Notes: a model not told the origin generated them from the letters alone. A stretch of 40,789 bases of DNA from an uncultured Acidobacteriia bacterium (GCA_903881085.1 CAIRSA010000498.1:1-40789), one strand, 5' to 3'; shown: positions 20,701-28,826, counted from the stretch's first letter. Made by a program: numbers and translations.

Positions 20701-21077
20701 TGCAGAATCGGCGCTACGCCGGTGATTTCCACGGACTGTGAAGTTTCGCCGACTTGCAGCGCGATGTCAACACGGGCAATCTGGTTCACTTCGAGCGTGA
20801 ACGGTCCGAGCACACTTTTCTTGAAGCCCTGCTTTTCCGTGGATACGGAGTACGGGCCGACAGGCAGGAACAACAAGTTGTAGATACCTGAATCGTTGGT
20901 GTTGGTGCTGTATTTAAGATTGGTACCGACGCCGGTGGCCGTTACCTTTACACCCGGCGCAACCGCGCCGCTAGCATCCGTAACAGTCCCGGTGACTGAT
21001 GCGGTGGTTGTCTGAGCAAGCATATAGCTTGAAGACAGGCACATCAAAGCTGCTAACGCAGCTTTAGAAAGTCTCAT
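17736..21077 (-). CDS. Oar-like TonB-dependent outer-membrane receptor
   Basis: Giant outer-membrane protein (1113 residues). Signal peptide MRLSKAALAALMCLSSSYMLAQ, then a carboxypeptidase-regulatory-like domain (about 25-110, VTGTVTDASGAVAPGVKVTA). Next comes a plug domain (about 120-240: ITGVAPILQTESTSTGD, PLNGRNFASLTMLIPGA, FLLDGIDNNDS) and a 22-strand-type barrel ending in an aromatic residue (QMGLKYYF). This layout defines the Oar/TonB-dependent family typical of acidobacteria; substrates are mostly unknown, and polysaccharide or oligosaccharide import is the usual guess. The start is supported by the signal peptide and by GGGAGG at 21086-21091, 8 bases upstream. A strong promoter lies at 21134-21162. 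Followed on the same strand by oligogalacturonate lyase. Confidence 0.9.
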   Translation of the reverse strand: MRLSKAALAALMCLSSSYMLAQTTTASVTGTVTDASGAVAPGVKVTATGVGTNLKYSTNTNDSGIYNLLFLPVGPYSVSTEKQGFKKSVLGPFTLEVNQIARVDIALQVGETSQSVEITGVAPILQTESTSTGDSITASRLEAIPLNGRNFASLTMLIPGAISTSPNAMNTSGRFQGSGSRPQVNGNREQTNSFLLDGIDNNDSIDNRIGYEPNVDALEEVKVITGNGASEFGNAGGAIVNTTFKSGTNEFHGNAFEFLRNAKLDSNGYFNNRNNVAKRAFKRNIFGGTLGGPIQKNKMFFFMDYEGTQQRDSGPATATVAPAAWRTGNLGDFLTKANQVVKDPSNGLAYPSNVIPVSRLTNPVAQKLFGSPDLYPLPNNTGTGQLGITNNYISSSANTLKNNQADVKGDIRPNDKDGIMLRWSIGRYEQFGSAAALPVFMTSANIAPTMSAVAAWTRTISPSLVNEVRLGYTRIGIDEGYPVDWSGKLGADGNAKFGVGGGQPYAGLSGISLGNGLSGIGTGASVGSTVDNKLQYADNLTWQKGKHLVKMGAQFIRFRQNRYYAGNNGALGTFTFDGTYSGLAYGDFLMNQLISKGRGAVVGKWGQRHWTDGLFIQDDFKWMRNLTVNIGMRWEFVQPLYEVADRQANINVYTGEVQLAGKNGNSRALYNPYYKQFEPRIGFAYNPTSKLVYRMGYAMSSFLEGTGANLRLPLNPPFFVETNVNYDPRTPGNIGIGFADAPNSGVLTGPRTGVGGTPYYQARAWDPNLRPQFTHQYNATLEYQFTKTSSLTAAYVGQLGTHLVVPHEANNPVAGVGDPATWINSNDRRPLAKSLPNVGNIALTEGSARMSYNSLQFSGRKRMSGGLEVTGFYVWSKSIMENLGYYGCGSTSAEGAYWQDAYNRRANRGPSCFDAQHNFSFGGVYNMPFGKGMKYGASWNKATDLILGGWNLNFSENAHSGFPVTVTASTANTGGRTPRGNVRANAYAPFTIPSQTVDQFYGPVSANGASIFCAAGVYNGTCAFGVPAVGQLGNAGVGILRAPSFFNFDMSIGKKFKITEKKYVDFRMEMFNAFNHVSWGPPGRDITNPGGFGQITGQVQNPRNIQMGLKYYF

Positions 21078-21133
21078 AAATTTTACCTCCCAAAAGCCTT
21101 AATCTGTTTGTAACAAAACTACCCAATGGTTAA

Positions 21134-21162
21134 ATTATACACCTAGCGACAGGAACAACCAA
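21134..21162 (-). promoter_or_regulatory. Sigma-70-type promoter of the first TonB receptor
   Basis: On the minus strand TTGGTT (21157-21162) is followed after 17 bases by a perfect TATAAT (21134-21139). The start codon is about 57 bases downstream and is preceded by GGGAGG. It is one of the best promoter matches in the window. Confidence 0.65.
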
Positions 21163-21210
21163 CCGTGGGTGGTGCTCAAATAGTATTGAGGAACAGTTTT
21201 GCTTGATGAA

Positions 21211-21281
21211 GGTGTGAAAAAATGCGCCCGCAAGCGAGAGGGACAGGCGATCCGCCGGTCCAAGTTCTAATTTTTCACACC
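21211..21281. repeat. 71-bp element with 11-bp terminal inverted repeats
   Basis: Perfect arms GGTGTGAAAAA (21211-21221) and TTTTTCACACC (21271-21281) enclose 49 bases that contain a further small hairpin (GGCG/CGCC in GGCGATCCGCC). It lies between rsmG and the receptor promoter. It may be a terminator, a structured RNA or a small MITE-like insertion; the sequence alone does not decide. Confidence 0.5.
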
Positions 21282-21304
21282 ATCTGACTGGCGCGGCTCC
21301 GTGA

Positions 21305-21940
21305 TTATGTTGAGAGATGGACGATGGTGCGCGTGCCCAGCGCATCAGGCAGTTCGTAGCGCTCAATCACGCGCATGATCACCTTGCGCTTTTTCCCTTC
21401 GGACGCGGCTTCGGCGATTTCGGTTTCCACATCGGGACCCTTATAAAGCAGTGCTCGAGCGCCATTGCGCAGGCCGGGCGCGAACAGTCCCAGCGCGCGA
21501 TTGAGAGGTGCCATGGCACGCGCCGTGATGATATCCACGCGGCGGGACTTCAATAAATCTTCGGCTCGTTGCGCAGATACTTCCACGTTGGTGAGGCCTA
21601 GTGCGGCGACGGCCGATTCCAAAAATCGCGCCTTCTTCTGTATCGATTCCGACAGAATGAAGCGCGACTCCGGCAGCACTACCGCCATGGGAATCCCTGG
21701 AAAACCGGCACCGGAGCCGGCGTCGAGGATGGTCCCCGCCCCTTCAAACAAGCACCACGGCAGCACGGAATCGAGCACGTGCTTGATGGCGGCCTCGCGT
21801 TCGGAGGTAATCCGCGTAAGGTTCATGTACTCGTTGGCTTCGGCAATCAATTCCAGGTGCCGCGCCGCCGTAACGATCAACTTGTCGCGATGGGGCAGAT
21901 CCTGCGGGAGCACGAGCTCCAATTCTTCAGCAAAACTCAT
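21305..21940 (-). CDS. rsmG: 16S rRNA m7G527 methyltransferase RsmG
   Basis: S-adenosylmethionine-dependent enzyme that methylates G527 of 16S rRNA; loss gives low-level streptomycin resistance in other bacteria. SAM-binding motif LDAGSGAGFPGIPMAV at about residue 73, preceded by MNLTRITSEREAAIKHVLDS, the usual GidB N-terminal signature. The TARAMAPL segment is conserved too. 211 residues, normal length. It is not next to mnmG, parA or parB here, unlike in many genomes. It starts 14 bases after the decayed secreted-protein gene on the same strand. Confidence 0.93.
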   Translation of the reverse strand: MSFAEELELVLPQDLPHRDKLIVTAARHLELIAEANEYMNLTRITSEREAAIKHVLDSVLPWCLFEGAGTILDAGSGAGFPGIPMAVVLPESRFILSESIQKKARFLESAVAALGLTNVEVSAQRAEDLLKSRRVDIITARAMAPLNRALGLFAPGLRNGARALLYKGPDVETEIAEAASEGKKRKVIMRVIERYELPDALGTRTIVHLST

Positions 21941-21954
21941 CTAGCCCATGATAC

Positions 21955-22772
21955 CTACTTTGCAATTGTGATCAGCACGCCGGCTTGCGTGGTTGCTCCA
22001 TTGTAGGTTGCGGTGATGGGGTGATCGCCATCGGCCAGCGAAGCAGGCACCGTCACGTTCATCTGAAATTCGCCGGGGAACGTCAAGCCAGTGAACAACA
22101 CGGTTGCGGTGACGCCGCCGATCTTTACCACGGGCATAGTGGGAAGAGTGCCGGACTGCGCGCTGCTGCCTGAAACAACTGGTACCGTGGTCTGCCCGAA
22201 GCCATTGGCGAAGAGCAACACCGTCTCGCCGGGCTTGGCCGGCGTGGTCAACTTTGGATAGAGCGTGGTTGGGCCCAGAAAGCTGCCGTCGGCATGTTCC
22301 GCGGTTACGTACGGCCCGCCGTTAAAGACGAAGAAAGATGGGGCAAAGGGTTGGGACTGTACATTCATCGCGGCACTGACGCCATCCAACTGAACGGGCA
22401 GTTGGCCGCCGAAGAAATCGGAGCCTTGCCAGATGCGAGAAGTGCCGGCTGGGGCGAGAAACTGAAATTTCCACGCGGCGTGGTGATGGCGATGCTGACC
22501 GTCCCGGTGGCGGCGGAAAGGGTGAGAATCACACCGTTTTCAACGACAGCAGGCGCGTTTGCCGTTGCGCCTGTCGCGGTTACTGTGCCAACCCAGTTGG
22601 TGACCGCTTTATCACCCACGCCAAGCATCACCAGGTAGGATTGCGAAGGCGCTGAGGTCAAAGTCGCCGCATGCAGCGAGACACCTGGCCGCATTAGGCG
22701 ATAAACCCACCAACCGCCTCCGAGCAAGGCGGCAAACAAGAACAGTCCTGCGTTTCTCGATTGAATCGACAT
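21955..22772 (-). pseudogene. Frameshifted Solibacter-domain (TIGR03437) secreted protein
   Basis: The first frame (22772 to about 22455) begins MSIQSRNAGLFLFAALLGGG and encodes a membrane or signal segment plus a short beta-rich region. After GNFSF a shift to the -1 frame continues with LAPAGTSRIWQGSDFFGGQL, PVQLDGVSAAM and SFFVFNGGPYV, on to KPGETVLLFANGFGQTT, ending at 21955. This second part is the C-terminal domain known from Solibacter secreted proteins. About 40 residues that normally follow the LDGVS motif are missing, joining it directly to QSQPFAPSFF. So there is one frameshift and one in-frame deletion. Promoter and ribosome site (AAGGAG) are still present. Function of the intact family is unknown. 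Confidence 0.72.
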
Positions 22773-22804
22773 ACCCCAACTCCTTGGAAATGGGAATTGC
22801 GGTG

Positions 22805-22841
22805 ATTATAGCCCCAGTTTCGCTCGATTAACAATTGGGGC
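22805..22841 (-). promoter_or_regulatory. Promoter with overlapping inverted repeat
   Basis: On the minus strand TTGTTA (22829-22834), 18 bases, then TATAAT (22805-22810), followed by AAGGAG and the ATG of the decayed gene. A 9-bp inverted repeat with one mismatch (GCCCCAGTT / AATTGGGGC) surrounds the -35 region and could be an operator. Confidence 0.55.
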
Positions 22842-22858
22842 CAAATTTGTTTACGCAG

Positions 22859-25800
22859 TTAGAACGACAGCCTCGCCCCCAATTGGGTAATGCGCGATCC
22901 GTTCCGCGCAGTGGCATATCCAAACGTCGAAGGCGAACTCACATTGGCCCCGGGATTACCGAGATTCGCATGGTTGGCCACATTGAACGCTTCCAATCGA
23001 ACGGCCAGTGAAACACGCTCAGTCAAGTGAGTGCTCTTAAACAATCCTGTATCAAGGTTGTACCGGCCCGGCCCCTGCATCAGGTTCGGCGCGGAGTTGC
23101 CGAAGGTGTAAGCAGCCGGGACAGCAAAAGCTGCCGTATTGAAGTAACGGTACTCGTTCGGATTATCGATCGAGGGATTCCCAACGATGTCGGCGCGTCC
23201 ACTATTCCATCCAGTCTTATTACTGGTGAACGAGATTGAGTAGAACGAGCCCGTCGCAACTGTCCCGATGCCGGACAGTTGCCAGCCAGAGATCATCTTA
23301 TCCAGCGGCCCACGCACACCGCCAAAGATTTTCTTCCCGTGCCCGAAAGGCAGGTCGTAGTTATAATTAAACACCATGTAATGCCTGACGTACTGCGAGG
23401 TATTGCCGCGATCCAGGCGCAAGTTGGTCCAGGTGGTTGGCACCGCTCCCTGCGAGTCGCCACCCAACGAACGAGAGAACTGGTACTCTGCCTGGAAACG
23501 CAGGCCGCCTTTGAACCGCCGTATCGCCCCGAGTTGCAGTTGATTGAATAGCTGATTACGGTTCGCTTCGTAGTAGTAGATATTTCCCCATGGCTGATAG
23601 GCCCGGCGAGGCTGAATGGGCAGCGCCGAGGGCAGCGGATCATTGATATTCACCGCCTGCACAAAGTGCGTGGCTTTACTGCCGACATAACTGGCGCGAA
23701 TCGAAGTATCCCTCATTGGTTCCCATTCCAGCGTGACGTTCCACTGCTGGTTATAACCAAGGCGGAAGTTTTTGTCCACTGCGTAAATATTCGGAGGAGT
23801 GCCCGCGGAGGATGTGCCAGTCCCCGCCCATGCGTCGCTCCAGGTCAGGTTCGGCACACCGCTGTTGACGCCGAGAAAATTCTGCGATGCGCGGAAGGGT
23901 GGATTGAGGCCAAGATCACGAAGATCGACGGCTCCATCATATTCGCTCATCGCATTATAGAAAATGCCATAGGCCGTGCGAATCACAAACGGCTTGTTAA
24001 ACGGACGGTATGCCAAGCCGGCGCGCGGCGAGAAGTTCAGTTTACCGAAGTTCATATAGTTGCCCGCGTTGACGCCGAGCGTCTTGGCATCCACCAGTGG
24101 CACCACGCCGTTCCACAGCGGATCGGCCTTGCCGCTCACCACGGATAATGCGTTCAGATCCCTATCCCAGACAGCAAGCTCGTTGTGTTTGTTCCACGCA
24201 GATGAGTAGTCGTAACGCAGCCCGAGGTTCAAAGTAAGCCGGTTGGTAATGCGCCAGTCGTCCTGCGCAAATGCGGCTAATCGGGTCTGAGTGTCGTCCA
24301 GAATGAAGTTACTGGTAGTGCGGGCGCTGGCTGAAAGATACCCAAGCATGTAATCGGCCCAGGCGTTGCCGCTGTAGCGGCCGTCGAAAGAGAACGATCC
24401 GCGATATGGCGTAGAGTTCTGCCGGTTCACAACCGCGACATCCGCAATTTCAAATCCGAACTTGAAGCTATGTTTGGCCCGCTGCCAGGTAACATGGTCA
24501 ATGAATTGGCGGACATGGTTATGATCGTCCGAACCAGGCTGGTCGGAAACTGTATTGTACCCGCTGATCGCGATGCTGGGAGCGCCGCCCAACATATCCA
24601 AGGGCGCGGTAAGTCCCTGCACAAACTTACTCGGGTCGTATAAGTGGTTTTGCGGCATGCGGTAGTCCGTCCAGTAGTTCATACCCAGGCGGAAGATGTT
24701 CGCCACCGTACTGCTCACAACCCTGGTATATTGCGCCGCCAGGTTCTTGCTTGAGATTCCGAAACCATCCCATTGCCCGAATGGAAGTCCGCCGCCCGCC
24801 GTGGAATAAGGGCCGTTGCTCGTCCAGAAGTAGCGGCCGTAAACCGAATCCTTGTCCGATATCTGGTAATCGATTCGCGTGGAATACCGGTCGTTAGGCT
24901 GATGCTGCGGAACGTTGGTGGCGAAGTTCGTTCCCAGCCCCAGCGAGCCTGTACCTGGCGTATTCGGATCGGCGAAGAACCGCAGAAACTCCTTCGAAGT
25001 GGCGCTGATGCGGCCAACCGGAATGATATTTCCGGCAAAGGGCACACCTCCTGCCAGTGGATCTTTGATCGTGGTGGGAAGGTATAGCGACAGATCGCCG
25101 GTTTTCATCGACTGGCGAGGAACGCTCAACTGGCTCACAGTCGACTGCACCAAACGCAACCCTTCAAACGATCCGGTATAAAACAACTTGTTCTTAATGA
25201 TCCGCCCGCTGATCTGTCCGCCGTATTCATTGCGATTGTAGGCGGGTTTGGCAAGATTTCGCACGGAGTGCGTGCGTGCCGCGCCGACGGCATTGCGATT
25301 GAACGCAAACAGCGCCCCATGCGTGACATTCGATCCGCCCTTGGAGGCAATGATTATCTGCGCGCTCTTACCGAACTCAGCCGGCGCGGCATTCACAATC
25401 ACTTTGAATTCGGCCACGCTGTCAAGCGAAGGCATCTGGCCGAGCAACCTTTCGTTGATCGCATCGTCATTCGATACGCCATCGATGGTTGCGCCGGTTC
25501 CTCCGCGGAATGCCGAGCCGGCGATGGCAGGATTCGAACCGGAGTTCTGCACGCCCGGCGCCAATGCGAGGAGCCCATAAATATCGGTGCGTCCATTCAG
25601 TGGCATGTCTTCAATCTGAGCGCCATCGACGACGCTACCGACCGAAGTTGTATCGGACTGAATCATCGGAGCCCGCGCATCTACTTCGACAGAAGCCGAC
25701 ACTGCCCCAACTTCCAATTGAAAATCGACACGCGCCGTTTGGTTCACCTGCAGCACGATGCCTCGCTTTGATATCGCCTTGAAGCCGGACGCAGAAGCGG

Positions 25801-26032
25801 TCAGGTGGTAGACGCCAGGCATGAGCCGGGGAAACAGAAAGCTGCCATCGCTGCCTGGCCTTTGAGTGGATGAGATGCCAGTGGCTTCATTCGTCAATTC
25901 CACGCGCGCCTGCGGAACGCTGGATTGGGCAGGGTCGATTACACGGCCAATAATAGTGCCCTCGGTTTGGGCAGACAGCGGAATGTAAGAGAGAAGAACA
26001 GCAATGAAAACAACGCGGTTATAGGGAAGCAT
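22859..26032 (-). CDS. Oar-like TonB-dependent outer-membrane receptor
   Basis: Second giant receptor (1057 residues), same layout as the one at 17736-21077: signal peptide MLPYNRVVFIAVLLSYIPLSAQ, carboxypeptidase-regulatory-like domain (about 25-110, IIGRVIDPAQSSVPQARVEL), plug domain (PLNGRTDIYGLLALAPGVQN, then TIDGVSNDDAINERLLGQ) and a barrel ending ITQLGARLSF with a terminal Phe. The two receptors are clearly diverged from each other, so this is not a recent duplication. The ATG is supported by AAGAGGT 6 bases upstream (26038-26044). A TATAAT at 26053-26058 on this strand may be its -10. Substrate unknown. Confidence 0.9.
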   Translation of the reverse strand: MLPYNRVVFIAVLLSYIPLSAQTEGTIIGRVIDPAQSSVPQARVELTNEATGISSTQRPGSDGSFLFPRLMPGVYHLTASASGFKAISKRGIVLQVNQTARVDFQLEVGAVSASVEVDARAPMIQSDTTSVGSVVDGAQIEDMPLNGRTDIYGLLALAPGVQNSGSNPAIAGSAFRGGTGATIDGVSNDDAINERLLGQMPSLDSVAEFKVIVNAAPAEFGKSAQIIIASKGGSNVTHGALFAFNRNAVGAARTHSVRNLAKPAYNRNEYGGQISGRIIKNKLFYTGSFEGLRLVQSTVSQLSVPRQSMKTGDLSLYLPTTIKDPLAGGVPFAGNIIPVGRISATSKEFLRFFADPNTPGTGSLGLGTNFATNVPQHQPNDRYSTRIDYQISDKDSVYGRYFWTSNGPYSTAGGGLPFGQWDGFGISSKNLAAQYTRVVSSTVANIFRLGMNYWTDYRMPQNHLYDPSKFVQGLTAPLDMLGGAPSIAISGYNTVSDQPGSDDHNHVRQFIDHVTWQRAKHSFKFGFEIADVAVVNRQNSTPYRGSFSFDGRYSGNAWADYMLGYLSASARTTSNFILDDTQTRLAAFAQDDWRITNRLTLNLGLRYDYSSAWNKHNELAVWDRDLNALSVVSGKADPLWNGVVPLVDAKTLGVNAGNYMNFGKLNFSPRAGLAYRPFNKPFVIRTAYGIFYNAMSEYDGAVDLRDLGLNPPFRASQNFLGVNSGVPNLTWSDAWAGTGTSSAGTPPNIYAVDKNFRLGYNQQWNVTLEWEPMRDTSIRASYVGSKATHFVQAVNINDPLPSALPIQPRRAYQPWGNIYYYEANRNQLFNQLQLGAIRRFKGGLRFQAEYQFSRSLGGDSQGAVPTTWTNLRLDRGNTSQYVRHYMVFNYNYDLPFGHGKKIFGGVRGPLDKMISGWQLSGIGTVATGSFYSISFTSNKTGWNSGRADIVGNPSIDNPNEYRYFNTAAFAVPAAYTFGNSAPNLMQGPGRYNLDTGLFKSTHLTERVSLAVRLEAFNVANHANLGNPGANVSSPSTFGYATARNGSRITQLGARLSF

Positions 26033-26052
26033 ATATGACCTCTTGTGTCATT

Positions 26053-26058
26053 ATTATA
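26053..26058 (-). promoter_or_regulatory. Possible -10 box of the second TonB receptor
   Basis: TATAAT on the minus strand, 21 bases before the start codon, with the ribosome site AAGAGGT between them. No good -35 at 16-18 bases. A small palindrome GGCATT...AATGCC (26075-26093) lies just upstream and could bind a regulator. Confidence 0.35.
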
Positions 26059-26160
26059 TGCGAGATCACTGAGTGGCATTGGGATATAATGCCTTTAATA
26101 GAACGGCTACCGGCTTATATTCAGACATCCTGACCTCCACGGAAATTAGCATGAGCCCAA

Positions 26161-26233
26161 ACCGCTTCCTGACGTGCGCGACTCGGCTAGCGGTTGCCTG
26201 CTACTAACCGAGCCGCGCACGTCAGGAAGCGGT
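26161..26233. repeat. Large imperfect palindrome, repeat family B
   Basis: Left arm begins ACCGCTTCCTGACGTGCGCG, right arm ends GTCAGGAAGCGGT; arms of about 27 bases with very few mismatches around an 18-base loop. It occupies the centre of the 310-base divergent gap 26033-26342. Apart from this repeat and the receptor promoter I see no gene in that gap. Confidence 0.8.
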
Positions 26234-26342
26234 CTTTCGAGATCAATCGAATTTCCACTTCTTTGCAAAATTCCCCGTCGAGGTCAGAATGTCTGATACT
26301 GGACTCGATGGCCCGCTCAGTATGCAATAATCAATTCGCCCA

Positions 26343-26765
26343 ATGAACCGCTACGCAATCCTATCCGTCGCCATAGCCGGCCTCTTCTTTGCTCCTCTCA
26401 TTGTGGCCGTATGGCCCTCCGAGGGGATGCGCACGCGCGACCTCGGGTGCAGCAAGGTGACATCACCGCGAGCTGCCGCAATCTGCCAGTCCGTCTCTGC
26501 CTCAATGAAATGGACCTGGTTGGGACATGCCATCATCGCTCCCGGTTGGCGTGTCGAGTGGAGTTCGCTCCGCCGCGCCTACTGTGAAAGTAATATTGCT
26601 TCCGCAGATATACCGGAACTGGAAAAACTGGAAAGTACGCGAGACCCGCGGTTGCAAAACGCCGCCGAAAACCTGATACAACTGCTGCGCCCCGAAAAAG
26701 AAGACCCCAGCAGCATCTTCCATCCCGGCAACCCGGAATATTTACTCAAACAGAAGTGTCCGTAG
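26343..26765 (+). CDS. Unrecognised secreted or membrane-anchored protein
   Basis: 140 residues. The N-terminus MNRYAILSVAIAGLFFAPLI is a signal peptide or single membrane anchor. The rest is soluble and contains four cysteines (GCSKV, AICQS, YCESN, KQKCP), so disulfides outside the cytoplasm are plausible. I recognise no domain. Real-gene status rests on the clean signal sequence, codon use like its neighbours and convergent placement 18 bases from the next gene. No ribosome-binding site is obvious before the ATG. The region WRVEWSSLRRAYCES has no known motif. Confidence 0.55.
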   Translation: MNRYAILSVAIAGLFFAPLIVAVWPSEGMRTRDLGCSKVTSPRAAAICQSVSASMKWTWLGHAIIAPGWRVEWSSLRRAYCESNIASADIPELEKLESTRDPRLQNAAENLIQLLRPEKEDPSSIFHPGNPEYLLKQKCP

Positions 26766-26783
26766 ACGGCTACGCAACGCGCA

Positions 26784-27536
26784 TCACCGGCGGCTAAAAT
26801 CCCACGCCTGCGTGTTGCCCTTGTTCTCAGTAAACTCCATCACCGCATACTCGCCCACGGGTAGCGGCTTGATGGGCCAGATTTTATACAGCTCATCGCC
26901 AACCTGCTTGCGAAAGATCTCCACGTCTTCATGCTCCTGCTGGATCTCATTCACCACCGGCAGAATATTCCACGTCTCAAGCAGCCGACTGGTCTTCAAC
27001 GGCTTCATCCGCACGATTCCGAACCGTTCTTCCTTATTCAGCCGGAAATAAAACTCGGGCCGGTCATCGGTAATCACGATGGAACTCTGCAGTCCGTCGA
27101 TCTCCACCGTTGACTTTCCGGAAACGATCGGCACCGGTGTCAGCGCCTTTAGAACGCTGCGCTTTTTGTTAGTGACGACCTTGCATTCGGCCAGTTTCAG
27201 CGAAATGACCTTGTCACCCTCTACCTTGTACACGCCCGGCCCGTCAGGAATGCTGCGGATCTCTTTGCGGATCTGCCGCAGAAACGCGTCCTCTTCCGCA
27301 ATGGCCTGTTTATCGGCCTTCTGCTCTTCTTCGCGCTCTTTCAGTTCGTCCTGTGTGCGCTTCAGGTCGACAAGCTCCGTGGGGATCTCTTCCCACTCAC
27401 TGCGCTCCACGCTGTAATAGCGCACGCGGTCCTGCTCCACTTTGTACTCGCGCACCAAGTGCGAGCCGCCGTCTTTCAAATACATCTTGAAATTCGTGCC
27501 AAACAGGAAAGCGATAAGCAGAATCGCGCGTAGCAT
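26784..27536 (-). CDS. Unrecognised exported protein with coiled coil
   Basis: 250 residues. A short hydrophobic N-terminus (MLRAILLIAFLFGTNF) suggests export or anchoring. Then FKMYLKDGGSHLVREYKVEQ and VRYYSVERSEWEEIP form a segment that reads like a small beta motif. Residues about 58-95 (KRTQDELKEREEEQKADKQ) are strongly charged and likely coiled coil. The C-terminal half is beta-rich (PEFYFRLNKEERFGIVRMKP) and ends GEYAVMEFTENKGNTQAWDF. I believe this type occurs in other acidobacteria, but I cannot name a function. It lies 12 bases upstream-to-downstream from the esterase gene on the same strand. Confidence 0.65.
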   Translation of the reverse strand: MLRAILLIAFLFGTNFKMYLKDGGSHLVREYKVEQDRVRYYSVERSEWEEIPTELVDLKRTQDELKEREEEQKADKQAIAEEDAFLRQIRKEIRSIPDGPGVYKVEGDKVISLKLAECKVVTNKKRSVLKALTPVPIVSGKSTVEIDGLQSSIVITDDRPEFYFRLNKEERFGIVRMKPLKTSRLLETWNILPVVNEIQQEHEDVEIFRKQVGDELYKIWPIKPLPVGEYAVMEFTENKGNTQAWDFSRR

Positions 27537-27548
27537 GATGCTACAAGT

Positions 27549-28409
27549 CTAGCGCGCCCGCAGCCAGTCGGCCAGCCTTGCGGACCAGCTATTGAGCACC
27601 GCGTTCGTCGGCGCAAGCCCCACGCCATGCGGACCGTTTTCGTAGATATGCATCTCCGCCGGAACTCCCGCCTTGCGCAGCGCCAGATAGAACATCACGG
27701 AGTTTTCCGGCGGCACGCCCGTATCGGCGTTGGTGTGGAAGAGAAATGTCGGAGGAGTCTGCTTGGTCACCTGCTTTTCGTTGGACAGTAGCTCAACCAG
27801 CTTCGGGTCTGGATTCTCGCCCAACAGATTCTTCATCGAACCCTTGTGCACATACTCCGTGAACGACACCACTGGATACGACAGCACCGCGAAATCAGGC
27901 CGCGAACTCTCGCGTTCAACCGGATCGGAAGCGCTGGCATTACCCGCATCGAAGTGTGTGATCACAGTCGCCGCCAGGTGCCCACCCGCCGAAAATCCCC
28001 AGATGCCGATCCGCTTCGCATCGAAGCCCACCGCCCCGGCGCGGCTGCGGATCATGCGGAGCGCGCGTTGCGCATCACCCAGTTCAATCGGGTGATGATA
28101 CTTCGGCCCCAGCCGGTACTTCAACACGTAAGCGGCAATGCCCTGCGAATTCAGCCACTGCGCGATCTGAACACCTTCGTGATCCATCGCCAAGCCGCCG
28201 TAGCCGCCACCCGGGCACACCAAAACGGCCTGGCCGTTGAGTTTCTTGGGAATCCACGGCGTGATGGAGGGCTTGTCGATATCGGCGTCGCCCTGCGCGC
28301 CCGGCGCGCCACCAGGCCACAACAATTCAGAAGGAGGCGCTGCGGGCTGCCGCGATTGAGCGGCGGCCAGCCCCGCGATGCAAAGGAAGGAGAACAGTGT
28401 TTTTTTCAT
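27549..28409 (-). CDS. Secreted alpha/beta-hydrolase, esterase-like
   Basis: Exported carbohydrate-esterase-type alpha/beta hydrolase (BD-FAE/acetyl-xylan-esterase-like). ATG 28409 gives a signal peptide (MKKTLFSFLCIAGLAAAQS); the frame is open to 28433 but the later start is better. Oxyanion-hole segment CPGGGYGGLAMDHEG, nucleophile elbow GIWGFSAGGHLAA (GFSAG), acid in HTNADTGVPPENS and catalytic His in YENGPHGVGL. 286 residues. In related proteins the substrate is acetylated or feruloylated polysaccharide; the actual substrate here is not known. The neighbourhood of oligogalacturonate lyase and TonB receptors fits plant cell-wall degradation. Confidence 0.87.
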   Translation of the reverse strand: MKKTLFSFLCIAGLAAAQSRQPAAPPSELLWPGGAPGAQGDADIDKPSITPWIPKKLNGQAVLVCPGGGYGGLAMDHEGVQIAQWLNSQGIAAYVLKYRLGPKYHHPIELGDAQRALRMIRSRAGAVGFDAKRIGIWGFSAGGHLAATVITHFDAGNASASDPVERESSRPDFAVLSYPVVSFTEYVHKGSMKNLLGENPDPKLVELLSNEKQVTKQTPPTFLFHTNADTGVPPENSVMFYLALRKAGVPAEMHIYENGPHGVGLAPTNAVLNSWSARLADWLRAR

Positions 28410-28433
28410 ATCGCCAAGATGAAATCGTATCAC

Positions 28434-28826
28434 TTCATCTGGCCCTAACGCCGCCCTAAATCATCCGGCGTCATATCAAGCGTCACCGCATGGGCATTTT
28501 GGCATCTCCGCACAATACCTCTGTGCGTCAGACACAGGGTGGTGTCCGCGAAGCCGCGCGGATCTCTGTTTCGGAGACAATTCTACGAGGCGCGGGCACC
28601 CCGCGTTGACGGCGAACCATCGGAAGCTTTTGAGCTTGTTCAGACGTAATCGATCAAGGTCGGTTGTCGAACTGCCGGAACCAGAGAACAACGTTACTTT
28701 TCCGATAATGGCACATACGGATAACGGGCATTAAGGGAGAAGTGAAATGCACACCGGACGGTGCAGGCGCCATGGGACATGGAACATCCTTGGACCGATG
28801 GAGTCTAATGAAGGTTGAGACTTGAT
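28434..28826. other. Gene-poor stretch before the lipoprotein gene
   Basis: About 390 bases with no gene that I can support. The open frame on the minus strand (28476-28691) has no recognisable motif. The stretch contains the left 18-bp inverted repeat at 28696-28713, and GGGAGAAG followed by ATG-like sequences near 28734 that do not open into a gene. It looks like decayed or mobile-element-derived DNA. Confidence 0.4.
28696..28713 (+). repeat. Left imperfect inverted repeat of a putative cassette
   Basis: ACTTTTCCGATAATGGCA; matches the reverse complement of 29304-29321 at 16 of 18 positions. The pair bounds about 626 bases containing only one gene. Confidence 0.55.

Noticed and set aside
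28476..28691. 71-residue open frame on the minus strand
   Set aside because: No motif, no ribosome site and no match to a known family that I can recall.
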